Assembly: GCF_002287375.1 (NCBI RefSeq)
Contig: NZ_NPOA01000012.1
Span: 1-64,000 of the forward strand
Direction: 5' to 3'
DNA: 64,000 bases
Source of the DNA: Virgibacillus profundi
Lineage (GTDB): Bacteria; Bacillota; Bacilli; Bacillales; Amphibacillaceae
Part shown: positions 9,745 through 17,149 of the stretch, one piece after another
How the letters are laid out: the number at the start of each line of letters is the position of its first letter
How positions within the stretch are numbered: the stretch's first letter is position 1
The notes under the pieces: generated by a model
The model's input: the letters and a program-made list of their open reading frames with translations, nothing else
What the model was told of the DNA's origin: nothing
Databases searched by the model: none
Program-made: the position numbers and the translations under genes

Positions 9745-10473
9745 CTACAATACTTTTGATAAAAAGCTTTTAGTTCTTTCGTTTTGTGGATTGTCAAACA
9801 GTTCATCTGGTGTACCTTGTTCTACTATAAAGCCTTCATCCATAAAGATAACTCGATCAGCGACTTCTTTGGCGAAGCCCATTTCATGTGTCACGATTGT
9901 CATTGTCATTCCTTCTTCAGCCAAATTTTTCATGACCTGTAGTACTTCGCCGACCATTTCTGGATCCAGGGCAGAGGTAGGCTCGTCAAACAACATAATG
10001 TGTGGTTCCATGGCTAAAGCACGAGCCATGGCTACCCGTTGTTTTTGTCCGCCAGATAATTTGTCCGGATATACATCTGCCTTGTCTACTAATCCAACTT
10101 TCTCAAGCAGCTGTGTTCCTAATTCTTTTGCTTCTGATTGTGATTTGCCTTTTAATCGTTTAGGTCCCATTGTAACGTTTTCCATTACTGTCTTGTGAGG
10201 AAACAGATTAAATTGTTGGAACACCATTCCCAGTCTTTGGCGCAATTCATTAATATTAGTTTTTGGAGCGGTGAGATTATCTCCTTCAATCAAAATTTCT
10301 CCACCAGTTGGTTCTTCTAATAGATTCATACAACGTAAAAGTGTACTTTTTCCCGAACCTGAGGGGCCAATGACACAGACCACTTCTTGTGTGTTAACAT
10401 CCATATTTATATCTTTTAGTACTTCTAATTTACCAAATGATTTTTTAAGATTATTTACTTCGATCATCTTCAT
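9745..10473 (-). CDS. Polar amino acid ABC transporter, ATP-binding protein
   Basis: The 242-residue ATPase carries Walker [10 protein letters not shown] (residues about 34-42), Q-loop FQQFNLFPH, signature LSGGQKQR, Walker [12 protein letters not shown] and the switch His in VTHEMGFA. The motif set and length match the GlnQ/ArtP/TcyC group, which energises uptake of glutamine, arginine, cystine or similar. Its start overlaps the end of the permease gene as ATGA, so the two are translationally coupled. The substrate is not predictable from this subunit. Confidence 0.95.
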   Translation of the reverse strand: MKMIEVNNLKKSFGKLEVLKDINMDVNTQEVVCVIGPSGSGKSTLLRCMNLLEEPTGGEILIEGDNLTAPKTNINELRQRLGMVFQQFNLFPHKTVMENVTMGPKRLKGKSQSEAKELGTQLLEKVGLVDKADVYPDKLSGGQKQRVAMARALAMEPHIMLFDEPTSALDPEMVGEVLQVMKNLAEEGMTMTIVTHEMGFAKEVADRVIFMDEGFIVEQGTPDELFDNPQNERTKSFLSKVL

Positions 10474-11135
10474 GCTACATCTAATCTCCTTTCAAGCCAA
10501 CGTGAGAATAGGGTTAATGAATAAATAATAATAAAATAAAGAACACCAACAGCAAATAATATTTCAAAAGCACGGAAATTAGCTGCATAGATAGATTGGC
10601 CAGCTAATGTAAGCTCAGCTAATCCTATTGCGGAAAGAAGTGAGGTATCTTTAATGCTTACAATAAATTGGTTGACGAATGCGGGAATCATACGACGTAT
10701 CGCTTGAGGTAATATAATTAAACGCATAGTTTGAGCATATGAAAAACCAATTGTTCTTCCGGCTTCCATTTGTCCTTTATCGATAGAGTTTATTCCAGCA
10801 CGGAAAATTTCTACTAAATAGGCTGCAGCATTGACCGTAATCGCAATCACACCTGCAGAAAACGCTGTTAGGCTAATATCAATCACACTAGGTAAACCGA
10901 AATAAATAAATAATATTTGAACGAGCAACGGTGTTCCTCGAATGATATCAACAAAAGCAGTTGAAATCATCCGCAAGATTTTACTCTTTGTTATACTAAA
11001 TACACCGAGTACCAGTCCGATAACCATTGCGAGTATAAGTGATATGACAGTTATTTCTATTGTCATTCCCATTCCTTTTAATAAGGTGGGTAATCCTTCA
11101 AGAATAATATTTATAGTCTCCATCATGCTTGTCAT
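10470..11135 (-). CDS. Polar amino acid ABC transporter, permease
   Basis: The membrane protein is of the HisM/GlnP type, with the EAA loop [30 protein letters not shown] that contacts the ATPase. I start it at ATG 11135 (221 residues), because AAAGGAAAGAGGA lies directly before it and the longer frame to 11174 would begin inside a terminator hairpin. It forms the membrane pore, with about five helices. It sits between the binding-protein and ATPase genes of one transporter. Confidence 0.9.
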   Translation of the reverse strand: MTSMMETINIILEGLPTLLKGMGMTIEITVISLILAMVIGLVLGVFSITKSKILRMISTAFVDIIRGTPLLVQILFIYFGLPSVIDISLTAFSAGVIAITVNAAAYLVEIFRAGINSIDKGQMEAGRTIGFSYAQTMRLIILPQAIRRMIPAFVNQFIVSIKDTSLLSAIGLAELTLAGQSIYAANFRAFEILFAVGVLYFIIIYSLTLFSRWLERRLDVA

Positions 11136-11150
11136 TCCTCTTTCCTTTAG

Positions 11151-11177
11151 AAAAGGTGTGACAAACTGCGTCACACC
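11151..11177 (-). terminator. Intra-operon terminator after the binding-protein gene
   Basis: On the minus strand GGTGTGAC (11177-11170) pairs with GTCACACC (11162-11155) over a 7-nt loop and is followed by TTTTCT. It lies between the solute-binding-protein and permease genes. Partial termination here would give more binding protein than permease, a common arrangement in ABC importers. Confidence 0.8.
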
Positions 11178-11205
11178 TTGTTAATTGATCAGATTTTAAT
11201 ACAGA

Positions 11206-12000
11206 TTACTCCTCTGAAAAATATTTGTTATATATCTCGTCAAACTCACCGCTATCTTTTAGCTCCCCGAGTCCGGTATTAAGTTTTTCCACTAGTCCTT
11301 CACTGCCTTTAGAAATAGCAATTCCATAGTCTTCGCTTGGATACATATCACCAACAATTCGAAGTTGAGAATCTTCGCCATCCTGGTTAATCTTATAGGC
11401 AACACTAGGATAATCATTGATGACAACATCTGCATTACCATTTTCTAACTCCATATACATGGTAGCATCATCCTGTAGTTTGGTGACCTCGCCATTGTAT
11501 TTTTCAGCAAGTTCATTGGCTAGTTTCAAACTGGATGTTCCTTGTTTGGCAACAATTGTTTTTCCTTCCAGGTCTGCTTCTCCTTCAATAGCACTATCTT
11601 TTAATGCGATTAAGGATAGACCAGATTCGAAATATGGATCTGAGAAGTTGACTACTTCTAAACGATCCTCTCTTATTCCAATTGCTGATACAGCTGCATC
11701 CACTTGATTAGCTTGAAGTGCTGGGATAATACCATCAAATTTCATGATTTTCCAATTCACGGTTAAGTCTGCTTTCTCAGCAACTGCTTCCACCAATTCC
11801 ACATCGAAACCAGTTAGTTCTTCATCTACTTTATATTCAAATGGTGGATAGTCCTGCACTGCTGCAACTGTGATTTCTTCTTTTGTTTCACCCGAAGTTT
11901 CATCTGTTCCACATCCTGCTAATGCAAATGCAATGATACCAACCAAAGCAAACATTACAAACCTATTAAAAAATGTGTCTTTCTTTTGTTGTTTATTCAT
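11206..12000 (-). CDS. Polar amino acid ABC transporter, substrate-binding lipoprotein
   Basis: The 264-residue protein begins with a lipoprotein signal peptide ending in LAGC (Cys about residue 30) and then has the SBP_bac_3 fold: DYPPFEY, LTGFDVELVEAVA, and AIGIREDRLEVVNFSDPYF. It is tethered outside the membrane and captures an amino acid for the permease and ATPase encoded downstream. Ligand residues are family-typical but do not fix the substrate. A promoter-like pair lies upstream at 12052-12080, together with two ATATCGATAT palindromes. Confidence 0.93.
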   Translation of the reverse strand: MNKQQKKDTFFNRFVMFALVGIIAFALAGCGTDETSGETKEEITVAAVQDYPPFEYKVDEELTGFDVELVEAVAEKADLTVNWKIMKFDGIIPALQANQVDAAVSAIGIREDRLEVVNFSDPYFESGLSLIALKDSAIEGEADLEGKTIVAKQGTSSLKLANELAEKYNGEVTKLQDDATMYMELENGNADVVINDYPSVAYKINQDGEDSQLRIVGDMYPSEDYGIAISKGSEGLVEKLNTGLGELKDSGEFDEIYNKYFSEE

Positions 12001-12051
12001 TAAGAATAAGCCCCCTGCAAAATTTTATTTATTTTAAAAACGACAATTTCT

Positions 12052-12119
12052 ATTATATCGATATCCTTAATCATACCCAAATTAGATTAATGCTGGTTTA
12101 TGATGATATATCGATATAT
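12052..12119 (-). promoter_or_regulatory. Promoter with twin palindromes upstream of the ABC transporter
   Basis: On the minus strand a TTGGGT (12080-12075) and TATAAT (12057-12052) are separated by 17 bp. Two copies of ATATCGATAT occur at 12055-12064, overlapping the -10, and at 12108-12117 within a 14-bp palindrome. Their centres are 53 bp apart, about five helical turns. This suggests a repressor that binds both sites; the regulator is unknown. Confidence 0.5.
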
Positions 12120-12221
12120 TTTCAGTTTATTCCCATTAATGTAGTGGATTTTGTAGAAATGCTTTTAAAGAGTTAGATATACTATCATATCCTCTAAGAT
12201 TGGTATTTGTAGAGTTTAAGA

Positions 12222-12396
12222 GAAAGTAGTAGAAGCAGGTCTCCATGTTCGGTTTATTCCCTCCCAGCTTATAGCATCATCTAGCAAAACCTGTTCCCTA
12301 GATGTTATAGAATTACTAATAAATTCTGAGGCAAATATTAATGCAAAAGATGAAGAGGGGAAAGCAGCTCTATTTCATGCAGTAGATAGCGCCTGA
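12222..12396 (+). pseudogene. Ankyrin-repeat protein remnant
   Basis: In the 12001-12566 gap a plus-strand frame ending at TGA 12394-12396 reads VIELLINSEANINAKDEEGKAALFHAV in overlapping pieces. This matches one ankyrin repeat (loop plus first helix). Upstream of 12301 the frame is open but not recognisable, and no start or ribosome site is present. It looks like the tail of a decayed ankyrin-repeat gene. The rest of the gap holds the two promoters described separately. Confidence 0.5.
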
Positions 12397-12485
12397 AAAG
12401 ATATCCTTTCAGCACCTGCACTTGGTAACTCACATTATTTTTCTGAAAGCAATCTTATAATTTAATATTTTCGAACACATCATAC

Positions 12486-12514
12486 TTGTATTTTTTACCA
12501 AAACGTATTATAAT
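12486..12514 (+). promoter_or_regulatory. SigA-type promoter of the FMN-reductase operon
   Basis: TTGTAT (12486-12491) and a consensus TATAAT (12509-12514) are separated by exactly 17 bp. The Rex-like operator at 12519-12536 covers the expected transcription start, and the FMN-reductase gene begins about 30 bp further on. Confidence 0.8.
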
Positions 12515-12518
12515 ATAT

Positions 12519-12536
12519 TTGTGAAGTGTTTCACAA
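12519..12536. promoter_or_regulatory. Rex (NADH-sensing repressor) operator
   Basis: TTGTGAAGTGTTTCACAA is a perfect 7-bp inverted repeat with a 4-nt centre. The established Rex consensus in Gram-positive bacteria is TTGTGAA-N4-TTCACAA, which this matches at all 14 arm positions. It directly follows the -10 box, so bound Rex would block initiation. Rex leaves DNA when NADH/NAD+ rises, so the operon is predicted to be induced under low oxygen or fermentation. The rex gene itself is not in the window. Confidence 0.75.
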
Positions 12537-12566
12537 TCTTTTTTTCTATAAGAAAGGAGCAATAAA

Positions 12567-13175
12567 ATGAAGAATTTTATAGGTATAATAGGAACAAACT
12601 CAGATAATTCCACTAATCGTCTTTTGCTACAATTTATTCAAAAACATTTTGCAGATAAAGCTAACATTGAAATTTGCGAAATAAAAAACTTACCTGCTTT
12701 TAATAAACCGGAAGACAAGAAAGCACCTTATGAAGTACAAAAACTTGCGGATAAAATTAGGAAAGCAGATGGAGTGATCATCAGTTCTCCGGAATATAAC
12801 CATTCCGTACCAGCGATATTAAAAAGTACGTTAGAATGGTTGTCCTATACAAATCAGGCATTAATTGATAAACCGGTAATGCTCACCGGGGCTTCATATG
12901 GAAGATTAGGTTCTTCCCGTGCACAAACACATTTGCGTCAAATACTTGATGCACCTGAATTGAAAGCACGCATTATGCCCAGTTCAGAATTTTTAATAGG
13001 TTATTCTTTACAAGCCTTTGATGATAATGGTAATTTAACGGATCAATATAAAATAGAAGAACTCGAGCAAATTTTTAATGACTTTATAAAATTTGTAGAT
13101 ATCACAAATCAATTAGTCAACACGAATGATTCTCATAAGAAAAAAGCAACAAACTTCTCATGGGAGGAAAATTAA
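12567..13175 (+). CDS. NADPH-dependent FMN reductase family protein
   Basis: The 202-residue flavodoxin-fold protein has the FMN-phosphate loop GTNSDNSTNR near the N terminus and the family motif SPEYNHSVPAILKSTLEWLS near residue 75. Such proteins use NAD(P)H to reduce FMN, quinones, azo dyes or chromate in the cytoplasm. AGAAAGGAGC precedes the ATG. It is the first gene behind the Rex-type operator and is 24 bp from a longer paralog that adds a PAS-like domain and flavinylation tags. The pair may act as reductase and flavin-carrier partner; this is inference. Confidence 0.9.
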   Translation: MKNFIGIIGTNSDNSTNRLLLQFIQKHFADKANIEICEIKNLPAFNKPEDKKAPYEVQKLADKIRKADGVIISSPEYNHSVPAILKSTLEWLSYTNQALIDKPVMLTGASYGRLGSSRAQTHLRQILDAPELKARIMPSSEFLIGYSLQAFDDNGNLTDQYKIEELEQIFNDFIKFVDITNQLVNTNDSHKKKATNFSWEEN

Positions 13176-13199
13176 ATAACATAACCAGGAGGTATATAG

Positions 13200-14387
13200 A
13201 TGAAAATCGTTGGAATAGTTGGATCAAATGCTGATTTTTCATATAATCGTATATTGTTAAATTTTATCGCAAAAAATTTCAAGAAATTAATTGATGTTGA
13301 AGTTCTGGATATTAAAGATGTTCCAATGTTTAATCAATCTGATGATCAAACGAATAGTGAAGCGATTCAATATTTAAATAAAAAAATTGTTGAAGCAGAT
13401 GGTGTCATTATTGCCACGCCGGAATATAACCATTCTATTCCCTCAGCATTACAAAGTGTCTTAGAATGGCTATCGTTTAAAATACATCCTCTCGATGGAA
13501 AACCGGTCATGATTGTGGGAGCTTCTTATGATGTCCAAGGATCTTCACGGTCCCAATTACATTTACGACAAATATTAGATGCACCTGGTGTGAATGCTGT
13601 TGTTATGCCGGGAAATGAGTTTCTATTAGGTGAAGTGCATAAAGCATTTGATGAAAATGAAAATCTAAAAGATACACAAACAACCCAATTTCTAGAAGGT
13701 TGTATTAAGAAATTTATTCGCTTTATAAATGTTGTAAATATCGTGGAATCACCTGAAGGTATGAAAGATGTATCAAGTACAGAGGATTTAAATGCTACTG
13801 GAACAATTGATACAACGATTGAAGGTATCGATATGAAAGCCGATGACTGGGTTGAACAAGCAGCTAAAGCAACTGGAGCTGTTGAAGGCGATGCTTACGT
13901 TAAATTAAATCGCGGTGTTCTAACCGTTAATCAAATAAATCATTTCTTAAATTCAATGCCTGCTGAATTGACTTATGCTGATAGCAATAATCAATTCTTG
14001 TACTATAACTATAAGCTTGAGGAAGATGAGATGTTAGCATCACGTAATCCGGCACAAGTAGGTAGTCCATTAGCAGATTGTCACCCGGAAAGGGCATTTA
14101 GTAGTGTTGCTTGGGTCATCCAACAATTACGTAATGGTAAAGAAGATGTCGTACGAACTAAGGTGCCTACACATGGACCAGATAAGTTTGTTGTTCATAA
14201 CTATCAGGCAATACGCGACGCGGATGGTAATTATCTTGGAATCAATGAATATGTACAAGATATTCAACCAATTATCGATTGGTATTTAGAACAAACAGGA
14301 CAACTGTTAACGGGTGGCGGCGTTGACGCAGCATCAGGAGCAACTACTAAAGTAGATACAGTATCTTCAGCGACTGTTAAAGGGTAA
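13200..14387 (+). CDS. FMN reductase-PAS fusion with two C-terminal flavinylation motifs
   Basis: The 395-residue protein has three parts. Residues 1 to about 185 are a second FMN-reductase flavodoxin domain ([35 protein letters not shown]). Residues about 240-365 resemble the PAS_10/DUF438-type PAS domain ([16 protein letters not shown], then DCHPERA). The tail contains DAASGAT (376-382) and DTVSSAT (386-392). Both fit Dxx(S/T)(G/S)AT, the motif whose last Thr receives FMN covalently from ApbE. There is no signal peptide, so it should be cytoplasmic. An ApbE gene lies 184 bp downstream. AGGAGG precedes the ATG. The motifs are seen; covalent FMN is inference. Confidence 0.85.
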   Translation: MKIVGIVGSNADFSYNRILLNFIAKNFKKLIDVEVLDIKDVPMFNQSDDQTNSEAIQYLNKKIVEADGVIIATPEYNHSIPSALQSVLEWLSFKIHPLDGKPVMIVGASYDVQGSSRSQLHLRQILDAPGVNAVVMPGNEFLLGEVHKAFDENENLKDTQTTQFLEGCIKKFIRFINVVNIVESPEGMKDVSSTEDLNATGTIDTTIEGIDMKADDWVEQAAKATGAVEGDAYVKLNRGVLTVNQINHFLNSMPAELTYADSNNQFLYYNYKLEEDEMLASRNPAQVGSPLADCHPERAFSSVAWVIQQLRNGKEDVVRTKVPTHGPDKFVVHNYQAIRDADGNYLGINEYVQDIQPIIDWYLEQTGQLLTGGGVDAASGATTKVDTVSSATVKG

Positions 14388-14392
14388 TAGTT

Positions 14393-14421
14393 AAAAAAGA
14401 GGTCACTATGGCCTCTTTTTT
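14393..14421 (+). terminator. Terminator after the flavinylated-protein gene
   Basis: AAAAAAGAGG (14393-14402) pairs with CCTCTTTTTT (14412-14421), with a T-run. It separates the reductase pair from apbE, which must then depend on read-through or its own promoter. Confidence 0.85.
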
Positions 14422-14571
14422 CGAATTTAGTTCAAACCGTTTATTTCTATTTGTTTTGTAAGAAATAATACATTATTAAGCAGCAGAAAGATTCTTCTTT
14501 AAAATCGGAGATGTTTTCTAACAGTTATCAGTTCGTTTATTCAAAGTATCATAATACAAAAGGGTGAAAAT

Positions 14572-15513
14572 ATGGCAATGCAAACTCGTGAAATACATAT
14601 GATGGGAACGATTATCCAATTATCGGTTCAACAAACTCACGCAAATTTTGTTTTGGATGAAGTTATTATTCGATTGAAAGAATATGAGAAACGTTTTAGT
14701 GCTAATGATTCTAATTCAGAATTAATGGAAGTTAACAAAAATGCAGGGATTATGCCGGTAAAAGTAAATCCAGGTTTGTACAAATTAATCAAAATCGGAA
14801 AGAAACATAGCACTCAGGCGGGTAGTTCTTTAAACATTGCAATTGGTCCCCTTGTTCAAGCTTGGCGTATCGGATTTCAAGATGCTAATGTTCCCTCACA
14901 AAAGGCCATTCAATCTTTGCTTAGCAGAACAAATGCCAGTGACATCATTCTTGATGACCAGGATCAAACAGTTTTTTTGAAACACACCGCTATGTTTATT
15001 GATTTAGGCGCGTTAGCAAAAGGATTTATTGCTGATCTTATTATTCATGATTTGCAATCTATGAATGTCCCGGCAGCTTTAATTAATTTAGGTGGAAATG
15101 TAATGACATATGGAATTTCTCCAAAACACGAGGATGGTTATTGGCGAATAGGAATTCAACACCCTTTCCTTCAACAAGGAAATTATATCGCAGTTTTAAG
15201 AGCATTAAATCAATCCGTTGTTACCTCTGGAATTTATGAAAGAAGTTTTACTATGAATAACCAAACATACCATCATATTTTGGACCCCAATACTGGATAT
15301 CCGGTTAAAACAGAAATTGCTGGCTTAACCGTTGTATCAAAAGAATCAGTCGATGGAGAAATATGGACAGGTCGTTTATTCGGAAAGTCACCTCGCCAAA
15401 TCATTAACACTTTAGATCAATTAAAAGATGTAGCAGGAATTGTAGTTACGAAGGATGGTGAGCTTTGTTATTCAGAATCTCTTAATCCATATATAAGTGA
15501 AGCAATTTCTTAA
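14572..15513 (+). CDS. apbE: ApbE, FAD:protein FMN transferase (cytoplasmic form)
   Basis: The 313-residue protein shows the ApbE landmarks in order: LNIAIGPLVQAWRIG, IDLGALAKGFIADL, INLGGNVMTYG, TSGIYERSF, HHILDPNTGYPV, and an Asp/Thr metal segment VDGEIWTGRLFG. ApbE moves FMN from FAD to a Thr in Dxx(S/T)GAT motifs using Mg2+. Many ApbE proteins are exported lipoproteins, but this one starts MAMQTREIHMMGT with no signal peptide, matching a cytoplasmic target such as the protein encoded just upstream. AAGGGTG precedes ATG 14572. No other protein in the window carries an obvious flavinylation motif. Confidence 0.93.
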   Translation: MAMQTREIHMMGTIIQLSVQQTHANFVLDEVIIRLKEYEKRFSANDSNSELMEVNKNAGIMPVKVNPGLYKLIKIGKKHSTQAGSSLNIAIGPLVQAWRIGFQDANVPSQKAIQSLLSRTNASDIILDDQDQTVFLKHTAMFIDLGALAKGFIADLIIHDLQSMNVPAALINLGGNVMTYGISPKHEDGYWRIGIQHPFLQQGNYIAVLRALNQSVVTSGIYERSFTMNNQTYHHILDPNTGYPVKTEIAGLTVVSKESVDGEIWTGRLFGKSPRQIINTLDQLKDVAGIVVTKDGELCYSESLNPYISEAIS

Positions 15514-15706
15514 TTCTTAGTCTTTGTGGAAAAAGGCGCAAAGTACGAAAATTGTCTCTTTTGTCCAAACCAAAAGTTAATTCATTAATTATTTTGTTTA
15601 ACCATATTGTCCATATTACTGACCATTATCAGATTTTGGTTTGGCTTGAGAGAAAATTAGTTTACTTTATTTCAAAGCCACATAAATGGTAGTTTAATTG
15701 TATTTG

Positions 15707-15834
15707 TCAAAGCAGACTTTTCGGATGATAAAAATAAACGGCATTTGCAATATCTTTTGGTTTGCCAATGCGACCAAGAGGATACATATTTTTATCAAGG
15801 TCCTCTGCTGTAATAGTAGCAACTTCTGCGGTTG
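15707..15834 (-). pseudogene. C-terminal remnant of a short-chain dehydrogenase
   Basis: In the 15514-15867 gap the minus strand reads MYPLGRIGKPKDIANAVYF and stops at TGA (15709-15707). This is the typical C-terminal segment of SDR oxidoreductases (family: PLGRxGxPeDIAxaVxFLaS). The Rossmann domain and active site are absent. Nothing else is recognisable in this gap. Confidence 0.65.
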
Positions 15835-15867
15835 TTTACTCATAAGGAATTTTTCAAAAAACTGTTT

Positions 15868-16347
15868 CTACTTATGATACGGTTCCCCCCGATTAATCCG
15901 AAACCCCCGATAAACCTGTTCCAACAATATCAATCGCATAACCTGGTGCGGAAAAGTCATCTTCGAAAAGGACAATGCCAAATCACTGCGCCTCTCTACT
16001 TCTTCACTAATCCCAAGTGATCCGCCAATAACAAATGTAACCTTGCCTTTGCCATAGGTTGCGAGCTCGTCCAGCTTTGCAGCCAGCTGTTCGGAGCTGA
16101 GCATCTTACCATTGATTTCTAGTGTGATGACATATGTATCCTGATTAATATGGGAAAGGATCCGCTCGCCTTCTTTTTGTTTAACCTGCTGCATTTGTGC
16201 ATCGCTCAGATTTTCTGGAGCCTTTTCATCTGCTACTTCGATCACTTCAACCTTTGCATAGGCACTCAGGCGTTTTAAATATTCCTGAATGCCCTGCTTT
16301 AGATATTTTTCTTTTAGTTTTCCTACTGTTATCAGACTAATCTTCAT
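15868..16347 (-). CDS. rlmH: 23S rRNA pseudouridine-1915 N3-methyltransferase RlmH
   Basis: The product is a SPOUT-class methyltransferase with the family start [20 protein letters not shown], the SAM-knot motif [15 protein letters not shown] and the C-terminal [19 protein letters not shown]. It methylates pseudouridine 1915 in helix 69 of 23S rRNA on assembled ribosomes. I start at ATG 16347 (159 residues, the usual length): AAAAGG directly abuts the ATG three codons upstream and is well spaced only for this one. In relatives it lies near htrA/walRK, as here, though about 19 kb of other genes intervene. Confidence 0.97.
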   Translation of the reverse strand: MKISLITVGKLKEKYLKQGIQEYLKRLSAYAKVEVIEVADEKAPENLSDAQMQQVKQKEGERILSHINQDTYVITLEINGKMLSSEQLAAKLDELATYGKGKVTFVIGGSLGISEEVERRSDLALSFSKMTFPHQVMRLILLEQVYRGFRINRGEPYHK

Positions 16348-16362
16348 TGTATTCATCCTTTT

Positions 16363-16698
16363 CTATTGCTCTTTTGCTTTGCCTGCTAATTGTCTGGTCA
16401 GAAAACTAACAAGGTATAATGCGCTGGTTAGCCCGAAGAACTTAAAAATACCTGGCGTAAGTGCCATATATGCGCTTATCGGAGCTGACCAGAGAAAAGC
16501 GATTAACAGGAAATATTTCCTGTTCGTAATTGCTGCCCCGATCGCTAGACAGGCGGGCAAGAAAAGTGTAATAAGTGTGTTCAGAAAAGGTTCCAACTCG
16601 AATGTCCCGTTATACGGATTGAAAAAAACGAGAATGAACCATAGAAAGATACTGGAGATACCAGCTACTATACCCAACCATCTGGAAATTCTCAGCAT
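16363..16698 (-). CDS. Small multi-pass membrane protein, unknown
   Basis: The 111-residue product has three to four hydrophobic segments and a basic C terminus (LTRQLAGKAKEQ). It lies 15 bp upstream of rlmH on the same strand, so the two are probably cotranscribed. I do not recognise a named family. Confidence 0.65.
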   Translation of the reverse strand: MLRISRWLGIVAGISSIFLWFILVFFNPYNGTFELEPFLNTLITLFLPACLAIGAAITNRKYFLLIAFLWSAPISAYMALTPGIFKFFGLTSALYLVSFLTRQLAGKAKEQ

Positions 16699-16937
16699 TT
16701 GATCATCTCCCTAGATTTTACAATATACAACTAGATCTATTATGTCTTCCATATAGAAAAGCTGCCTTTTCATCAAAATTTTATTATTATCAAAAACATG
16801 ATATATGTCACGATATCAAAGTATGTGAGCGCAACCAAATACCCAAATATATTCAACTATATTAAGTCTTATGGTTTATATTGTTTAAAAAATGGTTATA
16901 TATTATTAAAAGATATAGAATAGGGTGAATAGCTTAC

Positions 16938-17132
16938 TTGACAACAGGAACTTCTTTAGAGATCCAGATTGAGCAGCTGAGAAAGAAAATGTATCATGCA
17001 TACGAGAATAACGAAAGCTATGACCATATCATTAAGATTTCTCAGAAACTAGATGATTTACTTAACAAACTGGACAATCTCAAAAAAACACATAAACTTA
17101 ACGAGAAATCAGGCGGCCGTCTTTATAGATAG
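16938..17132 (+). CDS. Spo0E-like aspartyl-phosphate phosphatase
   Basis: The 64-residue product carries the Spo0E signature SQKLDDLLNKL near residues 35-45, preceded by a helix IEQLRKKMYHAYE. Spo0E-family proteins dephosphorylate Spo0A~P and so restrain sporulation. Translation appears to start at TTG 16938 behind AGGGTG. A close paralog lies at 29451. Both are preceded about 31-35 bp upstream by the decamer GGTTATATAT. The 16699-16937 stretch holds no other gene. Confidence 0.85.
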   Translation: MTTGTSLEIQIEQLRKKMYHAYENNESYDHIIKISQKLDDLLNKLDNLKKTHKLNEKSGGRLYR

Positions 17133-17149
17133 CCTCCTATTTCTTTTTA

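Noticed and set aside
12567-14387. FMN riboswitch upstream of the FMN-reductase genes
   Set aside because: The upstream region is only a promoter plus operator and about 30 nt of leader, too short for the RFN element, and has none of its conserved stems.
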